Assembly (NCBI GenBank): GCA_008729055.1
Contig: SDUX01000007.1
Span: 4,695,409 to 4,759,408, forward strand
Direction of reading: 5' to 3'
Origin: Pyropia haitanensis
Lineage: Eukaryota; Rhodophyta; Bangiophyceae; Bangiales; Bangiaceae
Length of the DNA stretch: 64,000 bases
Below the pieces are notes generated by a model, which did no database searches, was not told the origin of the DNA, and saw nothing but the letters and a program-made list of their open reading frames with translations. A program made the translations under genes and the position numbers. This document shows positions 52,815 through 62,200 of this stretch, piece after piece. The stretch's first letter is position 1, and every line of letters begins with the position of its first letter.

Positions 52815-53569
52815 TGTTGCCACTGCCGCTGTCGCCGTCGCTGTCACTGCGCGACCGGCCTTTTGACAGCCGACACGCTGGACGGGGAGGGGGGGCGGGC
52901 GTTCCGGCAGACGGAGAGAGAGAGGGGGGGGGGGGGGGTAGGGCGGCCGTCGCGGCGCCGCGCGCGCGGCGCGCGGCGGGCGACCGCGGACGCGCCGCGG
53001 CGGCGCGCGTCAATACCGCCACGCCCGCGCCGGCGTCGACCGCCCGCCCGCCCGCCCGCCCGCCCGCGGCGCCCACCGCGGTGGCGCAGAGGACGGCGGC
53101 GGGCGGTCGGCGGTCACCCCACCGCGGCCGCCCACGCTGCCCCACCCCACCCCACCCCACCCCACCCCGCCGCGCCGCGCCTCGCCTCGCCCTGGCGCCC
53201 TCCCCCCCCTCCCAGACGGACGCGACACGCCGCCGCGCCACGCGGCACGCCCACCCCCCTGCCGCCCACCCCCACCCCCACCGCGTCCGGCACATAGGCG
53301 CGGGTGCCACCGCGGCGGCGGCACGTGCGCACGACCGGCCGGCCCGCCGTGGACGCGGCGGCGTGGACGACCACGCACGTGTTGGTGGTGCGGCGCCGCC
53401 GCGCCGCCCCGTGCCCACCCCCACGCCCACCCTCACGCCCACGCCCACGCCCACCCCCTCCCACTTACTCCCAAACTCCACACCTCCTTCCCCTACAACG
53501 TCCCCACCCCCCCCCCCCGTCGACGTGTTCCCCCGCGCCGACGGCGGCGACGGCGGCGGCGGCGGCGGG
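49187..53569. other. Very low-complexity G/C-rich region without a supported gene
   Basis: Both strands stay open for 1.5-3 kb (for example 49670-52759 on minus), but the translations are nearly all Ala, Arg, Gly and Pro and change character at every G/C run. Long runs are frequent (50317-50366, 50876-50898, 51601-51636, 52090-52110). A GCCACC repeat lies at 51805-51845, and a CCCG and a CCCCA repeat at 53040-53166. One minus-strand stretch at about 50650-50850 ('SCAIRRGIVWEVGEEGG', 'DSPDAVAAATPGPAAAASSG') is more protein-like but isolated. I see no gene I can defend; a broken one cannot be excluded. Confidence 0.45.
53040..53166. repeat. CCCG and CCCCA short tandem repeats
   Basis: A CCCG repeat of about seven units lies at 53040-53068 and a CCCCA repeat of five units at 53140-53165. 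The complementary strand is G-rich and could form quadruplexes. Confidence 0.75.
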
Positions 53570-55800
53570 ATGGCGCAGTTTGGGGGCCGCGGCAGCGCGG
53601 CGCTGGTGCTCGCGTTCACGTCCACGACGCCCGCCGTGGAGGGCACCGAAGACGGCCCGGCGGCGGCCGGCCGCAGCGGGAGCGACGGTGTCGGTGGCGG
53701 CGGCGTCGGGGGTGGGGGCGGCACCGGCAGCGGCGACCGGCCGTGGGTGGTTTCGTCGACGGTGGTTGGGGTGGCGGCGGCCGCGACCGACAGGGCCCCC
53801 CCCGCCACCGCCGCCGCGACCATCCCCCTTGGCCAAGGAGCAGCCGCGACGGCACCGGTGCTGCCCGCGGCGGGCCCGCTGCGGCGCCCCCGCGGCGGTC
53901 CGGCTGCGCCTGCCGAGGTGCTCGGCCGCCTCGCCACGACCGTCCGCTCGACGGTCGAGCGGGTGTGGCTGTCGGTGCTCTTCCTCGACGAGCCCCACAA
54001 GGCCGCGGCAGCCGCGGCGGCCGCCGCGCGCAAGCGACGGGCCGCCGCGGCGGCGGCCGTCGCGGCGGCAGCGGCGGCCGCGAGGGGGGGAGCGGAGGGC
54101 GCGAGAGGCGGCGGCGGCGGCGGCGGCGGCGGGGGGGGTGGTGGCGGTGGGGGTGGGGGTGGCGGGGGTGGGGGTAGCGCCGGCAGCGGCGGCAGGCGAG
54201 CCACGGGCGGCACGTCGGACAGCCCACGGGGCGGAGGCGGCGGCGGGCGGCGGGGACCCCGCGGCACACCCCCCACTGCCCGGCGGTACGCGTCGCCACG
54301 CACGGTGGCGGTGGCGACGCCGCCTCCGGCGGCGGCCGTTGCGGGGGTGGGTCCGCTGTCGCTGGGGCGTGGCGCGCCGCAACGGGGTGGGGTTACCGCC
54401 GTGCTCGCGGCGGCGCGGTCGCCGCCACGGCGGCGGCGAGGCGGTGGGGGTGGCAGTGGTGGCGGGGGTGGCGGTGGCGGTGCCCGGCGGAGCGCCACGT
54501 CCACACCGTCGCTCGCACTCCCGGTAGTGGACGACGACGAGGCGGCAGCGGCGGCGGTGGCGGCGCCGCCGCTGCCGCCGCGCCCGCCAGTGCCGGCGGG
54601 GGAGTGCACGTCGCCCGGTGCGGCGGGCTCCAAGGCCACCCACGTCGGCGGCGGCGGCAGCGGCGGCGGTGGCGATGGGGGCGACGGCGCCGCCGGCGCC
54701 ACGAGCGCCACCGGCAGTGGCGGCAAGGGCGCCTCCACCTCCTCCCCACGCTCCCTCGCCGGCTGGGCCGAGGAGTTTGTCGCGGGCGCCGCGGGCGCCC
54801 CCCCCCCGGCCCCCCGCCCCCCACCGCCCGCGCCCGCCGCGGGCGAGACGCTCGCGTCGGTAGGCGCGTCGCTGGTCGCGGCGCTCGGCCCGACAACAGT
54901 GCCCGCCGCCTCCACCGCCGACGATGGCGACAGCGGCGCGCCGCCGCCGATGCCGCCCACCCCCCGCCGGCGGCCCCGCCCGTCGTCCCCGCTGCCCGTG
55001 TCGTACGGCTGGGCCGACGGTGGCAACGGCAGCGTCGATGCCGACGCGGCGGGTGACCCCAGCAGCCCCACCCCCGTCGCCCCAGCTGCGACCGCGGCGG
55101 CAGGTACCGACGACGACGTTGGCGACGCCGGCGGCACCCCCTCCCCGCCAGACCTGCCGCCGATACGGCTGTCGATGGACCTGCAGCCGCGGCTGCCGCC
55201 GCCGCGGGTGGGCGCCGCCGGCGCTGCGGCCGTCGCGGCGGCGGCGGCCGTCGCGGCCGTCGCCGCCGCGTGTGGCCCGCCGTCGCCACACCCGGGCGCA
55301 CGCACCGGCGGCGCGTACTCTGGCGGCGCCGTGGCGGCCGCGAGCGCCAAGGCCGTCCACGGCCGCGCGGCGGCAGCCGACCGGTCGTCCACCGCCGACC
55401 GGTCGTCCACCGCGTCCCCTCCTTGTGCGTCGTCGTTGGTGGCCGCCACAGCAGGAGTCCTCCGCCGGCGCGGCGCGGCGCGCGGCGGCGGCGCGTACGT
55501 GGCGCCGCCCGCGCCGACCCCCCCCACGGCCAGCCGCAGTCGGATGGGCATGAGCATCGTCGAGTGCCGCCGCGTCCGCATGCACTACCGCCACGGCTAC
55601 CGCTGCGTCGCGGCGGCGGTCGCCGCCGAGGCCGCGGCGGTCGCGGCGGCCGCCGAAGTCACCGCCGCATTCGCCGCCGACGCGGCGGCCGCCGCGGTGT
55701 CGGCCGCGGCGGCGGCGCGGCCGTCTAGCTGGGGCAGTCGCGGTGACACGGTGGCCCCTCAAGGAGTATCATCCTGCGTGGCGGGCCACCCGCCACACCC

Positions 55801-55834
<34 letters not shown>

Positions 55835-56044
55835 ACGACGGCGGCGACGGCGGCGGCGGCCCCCCCCCCCCCCCTGCCTCCTCCCAGCCTCGGCGACTGG
55901 TCGTCGGTGCGCGGCCGCCGCGCGCGCGACGCGGCGGCGGCGGTCGCGGCGGTCGCAGCCGGCGGCCGCCGCCGCCGCCGCGGCCGCTGCCCGACCATCC
56001 ACGAAGCGCGGGTGTACGTCGAGCGGGGGGCCCGCGCGCGGTGA
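53570..56044 (+). CDS. Possible large low-complexity Ala/Gly/Pro protein
   Basis: An ATG at 53570 opens 824 uninterrupted codons. Unlike the surroundings, the translation contains mixed segments: 'MAQFGGRGSAALVLAFTSTT' at the start, 'LATTVRSTVERVWLSVLFLD' near residue 130, 'RSLAGWAEEFVAGAAGAP', 'IRLSMDLQPRLPPPRVG', 'RMGMSIVECRRVRMHYRHGY' and 'TIHEARVYVERGARAR' at the end. Poly-Ala, poly-Gly and Ser/Thr tracts connect them. The segment 'VERVWLSVLFLDEPH' and the His/Tyr/Arg-rich one look conserved-like, but I recognise no family. Because open frames are cheap in this composition, length alone is not evidence; the mixed segments are. If real, it is probably a nuclear or disordered regulatory protein. 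Confidence 0.4.
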
Positions 56045-56568
56045 GAGAGGCGGAGCCAGGGAGGGGCGGGCGCGGTTGGCGGGGGGGGGGGGCGGCTGGT
56101 TGGGCGGGCGCGCGGCGAGGAAAGGGACGGGTGGGGGCGATGCATGGCGGGGGGGGAGGGGGAGGGTGGGGAGTGCAAGACGCCTGCCTGTGGAGGGGAG
56201 GGAAAGTGAGGGGCTGCGGGGGGGTTGGCCGGCGGTCCGGCGCGGCGGCCTTTCGGCCCACACCCTACCCCCGGTGCGCCTATTTATGGACCCCACGGAA
56301 TAAACGCGGAAGCAAACGCCACGCTACGCGCCGCGGCGGGGGCAAAGCCGAGTGGGGGGATGAACAAGGTGGAAGAGCGGGAAAAGGGGAAAACGGAGAG
56401 ACATGAGCGGGACGAGGAGGAGGGGCGGAAGAGCGGCAGGCCACCTTTCTGTGACGCCGCCACCAGCACTACCACGCCGCCACCCACCACCACAGCCACC
56501 AACAACGCCACCGCCACCGCCACCCCCACCGCCACAGCCACCAACAACGCCACCGCCACCGCCGCCCC

Positions 56569-56600
<32 letters not shown>

Positions 56601-57180
56601 ACTCTGCCGCAAGAGTGCAGCCCTCCGCGTGAGCAGTGGGACGGACTGTGCGGCTTGGGGCGACCACCGAGTACCTGTGAATCGTGCAGTTTGGATGTTT
56701 ACGCCTGCAGATTGGACGTTTTGGCCGGATTCGCAGACTCTTGCGGACATCTGTTTTCGATATGTAAACATTATTTTCAGTCAAACCGCAGATCTCTCAC
56801 GGTTCTCCACTGCTCGGTGCGGATGCATCGTCTGTTTGCCAGTCGCCGTTCGTGTCCGCATTGGCAGTGGAGGTGACCTCTGCCACGTGGCTCGGCAGTT
56901 CGGATCTGTCGAGTGCACTTAAATCCTACTTACCGAGATGACCCCCAATGTCCACAGTGAATTTCCGCGACAAGCGCGCACAGAGCTCCGCGAGGGCACC
57001 AAGCCGCCTCGCCCCGCCGCCTCGCCCAGCGCCAACCCCGCCCGCCGCTACCCTCTGCCTCGCCCCGCCGCTCCCCTCTGCCTCGCCCCGCCGCTTCCAT
57101 TCCCGCCCTCCGCGGCAACGCCTCCCCCGCCCCCCGCCCGTGTCTCTCCTCCCTATGCGGCCGCAGCCGCGGTGCCCACA
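56045..57180. other. Intergenic with AT-richer block and dispersed repeat copy B
   Basis: 56045-56230 is G-rich. At 56460-56610 there is a CCACC/AACGCC-type repeat. From 56640 to 56940 the composition is balanced and contains the second copy of the dispersed repeat. This block lies 240-540 bases before the next plus-strand start and could hold its promoter. 56980-57180 is pyrimidine-rich leader-like DNA. Confidence 0.5.
56707..56797 (+). repeat. Dispersed repeat, copy B
   Basis: Aligns with 22963-23054 in the same orientation. The best shared words are TTTTGGCCG, ACTCTTGCGGACATCTGTTT against the corresponding block of copy A, and the end CAGATCTCT. Flanks beyond these limits are not clearly similar. 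Confidence 0.55.
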
Positions 57181-57939
57181 ATGAACCTGCCGAGGCGGCC
57201 TGATGCCGCCGCCGCCGCGGTCGCGGTCACGGCCACCGCCACCCCCACCGTCGGCCTGCCGACCGCCGCCGCCTGGGCACCGCCGCCGCCGCCGCGGCCG
57301 CTGCCGCCGCCGCCCACGCCGGCCACCACCGCCGCGGCGGCCGCGCTGTCCGCCGCGCCGCCGCCGCCAGCCGCGCGCGCGCGCGCCGGCGGCGGCGCCT
57401 GGGCGGGCGGCCGCGCCTGGGGCCGGCGCGCCGCCGGCGGCGGTGCCGCCGCGGCGGCCGCGTCGCCCGCCCGTGGGCCCGTTGCGCGGTGGGGCCTGCC
57501 GCCGCCGGGCGCGGCGCCACCCCCGACGCCGGCGCTGCCGCCGCCGTCGGCGCCGGCGCTGCCGCCGGCGGGGCCGCTGCCGCCGCTCGTCGCGGCGGGC
57601 CTCGCGGTCGCCATGCTCGCGCCGCTGTCCCTCTTGGCGCTCGCGGTCGGCCGCCGTGGCCGCGGCGGGCCGCCGGTGGGTGCGGCGGCGGCGGTGGCCG
57701 ATGACGGGGTGGCGCCAGCGGCGGTGCCGGCGGACGGTGCGGCGGCGGCGGCGGCGGGCGCCCCCGCCGGCGGCGACGACGTGGCGGCGGCAGCGGCGGC
57801 GGCGGCCGCCGCGGCGGCCGCCGCCGCCGCGGATGCGCAGGCGGCGACCGACGCGGCAACGACCGACGCGGCCGCCGCTGATGCGGCGGCGGCGGACGCG
57901 GCGGCGGCCGGCGCGGCGGCCGACGGGGCGGCGGCCGAC

Positions 57940-57973
<34 letters not shown>

Positions 57974-58584
57974 AGCGGGCCGACGTGCGGCGGCTGCGGG
58001 CGGAGCTGCTGGGCGCCCTCGCCGACGCGCGCGCCGCCGAGGCGGCGGCGGTGGCGGAGGAGGCGGAGGCGGCTATCCTCCGCCGGCGGCTGGGCGCGCT
58101 CCGCCGCCGCCTGCGGGCGGTCGGCGTCGAGGACAGAGGCCGTGACGGCGGCGGCGGCGGCCGTGCCACCAATGGCGGCGGTGGTGTGGGGGGGGGGGAG
58201 GGGGAGGACGCCACCGGGCGGAGCGACTGGTCACCGCGGCGGTCGGCGGCGGCGGGCGCGGCGGGCGTGGCGGGTGCGGCGGGCGTGGCGGGCGTGGCGG
58301 CGGCCGCCGCGGGCGGCCGCGACTGGGACGATGAGGCGGACGACTGGGACGATGAGGCGGACGACTGGGACGACGGCGCGGACGACTGGGACGGTGGGCG
58401 GGACGAGTGGGATGGTGGGCGGGACGACTGGGAGGACGACCCCAACGGCTGGGACGGCGCCGGCGGCCGGGGGGGGGAGGACGACCCGTGGGACGACGAC
58501 GGTGGGGGTCCCTACGCCGACAGCGCGTGGGCGCTGGACGACGAGGGGGGGCGGGGGGATGGGGGGAGGAGGTGGCGACGCTGA
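57181..58584 (+). CDS. Possible single-pass membrane protein with coiled coil and Asp-Trp repeats
   Basis: Unknown family. The ATG (cacaATGAAC) opens an Ala/Pro-rich region. Residues about 140-163 form a clear membrane helix 'LVAAGLAVAMLAPLSLLALA' preceded by Pro-rich and followed by basic residues. An Ala/Asp-rich stretch follows, then a coiled coil 'DVRRLRAELLGALADARAAE' with 'EEAEAAILRRRLGALRRRLR' (about residues 265-320), then six tandem heptads around DDWDDEA (58320-58440) and an acidic tail. The assembled stop at 58582 comes right after G runs of eight and six; two single-base additions would continue into 'DADARLAVPVEWHPSDEWLG', a convincing ending, with a stop or a GTGAGT splice donor near 58650. 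So the C-terminus is unsettled. The ORF extends upstream to 56938, but this start avoids a Pro/Arg-rich leader. Confidence 0.55.
58320..58440 (+). repeat. 21-bp tandem repeat encoding DWDDEAD heptads
   Basis: Six units of 21 bp, the first two identical, the later ones changing from DDEA to DDGA, DGGR and EDD. All keep the Trp and flanking Asp/Glu. The regular Trp spacing of seven suggests an acidic binding motif array. Confidence 0.85.
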
Positions 58585-59269
58585 CGCCCGCCTCGCCGTG
58601 CCCGTGGAGTGGCACCCGTCGGACGAGTGGCTGGGGGGTGCAGGGGGCCGGGTGAGTGGGGCTGGTCGGACTTGTGTGGCTGGTCTGAGAGCGGGGGCGG
58701 GGGGGGGGGGGGGGGGGCGGAGGTCACCCTGACGCACGCCACACTCACGCCTCGGCAGACGGCGGATGGCGAGCGGCAGATGGGGGGCCCGGGAGGGTGG
58801 GACGCGGCGGGCGGGTGGCGGCGGCGGGGTGACCCACGCCCGACGTGGGCGCGGGCGCGGGCCGCGGCGCCCGGCCTGGCCCCACTCTCCCTCGAGCCCC
58901 CCTCTGGCTACAGCAGAGGGGTACCGGGGGGGGGGGCGATCGGCGGCGGTACTGGCCGGCGAGTGGGGGGCAGGGCGACGGGGGGGGGACGGACCCGCGC
59001 GGCGACGCCGCCGCGCCACGCCGGCGGCCGGGCGTATCGGCAGGGGCGTGACGAAAAACCGGGGCGCGCCGGCGGGCGGCGCACCACCACGCAGCGCGCG
59101 CGCGGGGGGGCAAAGGGCCGGCGGCGGCCTGCCCCTGCGCTCGCTCCCTCCCCAGGCCCCTACCAGTCTCCCCACCCCCACCCCCACGCCCCCAACCTCC
59201 CCCCCATCCTCCGGCTCTCCGCCCTCCCCCCTCCCTTCCCCCACGCGACAATGCCGCGTAGCGTGTCGG
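58585..59269. other. 3' region between two convergent genes
   Basis: Holds the possible continued C-terminus of the upstream gene (to about 58660), then G-rich DNA, then a CT-rich stretch at 59145-59245. Nothing else recognised. Confidence 0.45.
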
Positions 59270-62200
59270 TCATACCAGGTTGATGCGCAGCACCGCCGAC
59301 GCCTGCGGCGGCCCGCCCGGCGCGGGCGGGTCCCCCGCCTCGCCCGCCGCCGCGTCGGGCAGCTCGACCACGTTCACCGACGCGACGCCCGTCACGCGCG
59401 GCGGCGCGGCGACGCCCCGCCGGACGCAGACGTGCAGCTCGGTAGCCTCGCCCGGCCGCAGCGTCAGGCCGTCGGCGGGCACGCCGCGGTCCGCCGCGGC
59501 AAACAGCGCGGCGGTCGCGGCGCCGCCCGCCTCGGCCACCGCCGCCGCTGCCGCGGCCGCCGCCGCGGCGGCGGCCGACGCGGCTGCCGCGTCGGCCGCG
59601 GCGGCGGCGGCCACGGCCGCCGCCGACGCTGCCGCGTCCGTGGCTGGGGGGGGGGGGGGGTCTGCGACCCCAGGGGGGGGCGCGCCGCTGCCGCTGCTGC
59701 CGCAGCTGCCGCGGCTGCCGCGGCTGCCGCGGCGGCTACCGTCGCCGTCACTGCTTCCGCCGCCGCGAGGGCGGCCCGCCGCGGCGGCCAGCGCGTCCAG
59801 CGGACCGCCCGCCTCCCCGATGCTGCCGCTGCTGCTGTAGCCGCCGCCGACGGGGGTACTCGCCTCTGGCACGGTCGTGCCGGTGGCGGATGCGATGGAG
59901 GTGGCGGCGGCGGTGGCGCTGGTGGTGGCGGCGGCGGTGGCGGTGGCGGCGGTGGCAGGGGAGGCCGCCTCTCCATCGGGGGGGGAGGGCGCCTCAGCCA
60001 CCACCCGCCGCACGCAGGCCTCGACCCCCGGCGGCAGGTTGGCCACCCGCACCGCAAACCGCCGTGACGAGGACGTCCATAGGTTGGTCAAGCGGAGCAC
60101 CTTGGGCGCCGGCGCCGGCGCCCCCGCCGCCGACGTGGCAAACGATAGCATGGGCGGGGACACCCCCACCGACGCGCCCCTGCACGCCGAGCCGTACACA
60201 TACACGGCGTCGGCGGGCTCGACAATCCCGTCGACGATGCAGTGGAGCTCCAGCCGCGCAATCGCGCCGTCAATGATAGTGCCCATGCCCATCGCGGGCC
60301 CACCACCGCCGCCGCTACCACCACCGCCACCGCCACCACCGCCGCCGCCACCGCCGCCGCCACCACCGCTGCCACCGCCGCCGCCGCCGCCACCGCTGCC
60401 ACCTCCAGTCGGCAGGGTGCCAGGCAGCAGCACGATCCCTTCTACAAGGGACGCACCAGACGACCGCCGCGAGTGGCCTGGCGGCGTCGGCGGCGGCAAG
60501 CCGAGCGGGGTACTACTGCCGCCGCCGCCGCCACCGCCGACTGGCGAGGCGCCGCCCAGCGGCGGCGACGGCGCCTCACTCTGCCGGTCGGGGGCGGCGG
60601 CCAAGAGCGCGGCAACGCGGGCCCACGTCTCGGCGCGGCCCGCCGCCTCACTGGGCGTCACCGTCACGCGGACCGCCAGGCTCTCGCCCGGACTCAACGA
60701 CGCCTCGGTCAGCGGGTCGCCAGATGAGTGCTCCACAACAGAGAGCGTCAGCAGCTCGCCCAGCGCAAACGCCGTGTCCGCGGCGCCCGGTTCGGCCGCC
60801 CCGCGAAATGTCACGACCCCGAGGCGCATGGCGAACGACGCCTCAGACACGTTGTTAACACGGAACCAGTGGGAGGTCACCAACTTGCTTGGCACCGCCA
60901 TCCGCGGCAGGGTTATCGCAAAGCTCCGCAGCATCGACACATGCACCCCGTCGTCAACAGCGGACCAATCGCCCACCGCAGTCAACGGAGCGCCAACGGT
61001 AGCAGCGGCAGCGACACCAACCGCGCGGGAGACTTCCCCAGCGGCGCCACCACCCGCCGTCGCCAGGTAACGAGGTCGCGGCGACCGAAGCGGCGGGCCC
61101 GCAGACGGCGTCACGTGGTCGTGCTGGTCTAGCCGCTCAAACGCCAGCCGCGGGGCCGTGATGGTGGCCGCCACTGACCACAAAAGCCCACCAGCGGGAT
61201 TGAACAGGTTGCGAATAGGCACAACAAACGCGACCTCGCCGGCAGACTGGCTACGAAGCTCCGCCACCTCCACCACAACCTGCACCTTGGCGCTCTGCCG
61301 CGGCCTCAGGTGGCCCTTGAGGCCAGGCAGCACGTCCACCAGCTCCTCCTCATCCTCCGTATCGTCAGTATCGTCCGCAGCACCATCGCCCGTCGACAGC
61401 ACCCCGCTTGCCGTAGCGCCGCTGCCAGCTCCCATCGCTGATCGCGACTGTCCGCGCCCAGAGGCGTTGCTCGAGCTAACCGAAAAAGGTGCACCCTGCA
61501 CGGCACTAAGGCCGCTGGGCAGCGGCCCCATCGCGTAGGAGAGTGGCGCATCGGTGGCATTCGTGATGGTTGTCTCAGCCACCACCTTCCGCCAACCGTT
61601 GCGCTGACCCACCACCCCCACGTGCGTCTGCGAGTCGCCCGATGCAAACCGCAGCTGCGACACGCAGTAACCCCCAGAAATCCGCAGCGCCTTTGCGATT
61701 GGCGCTTGCACGGCGGCAGTAGATGCAGCCGAGTCACTGGGCACCTCGGCCCCACCACCGCTGGCGTCCCCCCCGGCCTGGGACGCCAGCGCCAAGAGGC
61801 CTGCAAAAGGCACGAGCTTGCCCGCCTGCAGTGAACGCTGCATTCCCGGCCCCACCTCGGCAGGCGCCGCGCCGTGGACAACGAGCGACAGCTCTCGCAC
61901 AGACGGGCCGCCAAAGGTAAACGAGCTGCCCGCTGGGTGGAAAATGCTTTGCGACGGAGGAGGAGGCGGCTTCTCGGGCAGCGGACCATCCCGGGTGGTG
62001 GACCGCGACGAAGCGGACCGCACGAGGCGACCAACCGAGTCCGCTTCAGAAGGTGTTCGGGAGCTGACGCTTCCCCCGCCGCCACCACCACCACTACCGC
62101 CACCGCCAGAAGTAGCCACGGGTGCAACAGCGGGAATGAGCACAGGCGGGATGGTGGTCACGGCACTGTCAAAGTCATCCAGCGCACTGGACGACCCCTC

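Noticed and set aside
52546..55581. 1011-codon minus-strand frame
   Set aside because: Antisense of the plus-strand Ala/Gly-rich frame. Composition is reversed (Thr/Ala/Pro) and has no recognisable segments.
58320..58440. CRISPR-like array
   Set aside because: The 21-bp units are direct tandem copies without spacers and lie in an open frame. No repeat-spacer pattern exists anywhere in the window.
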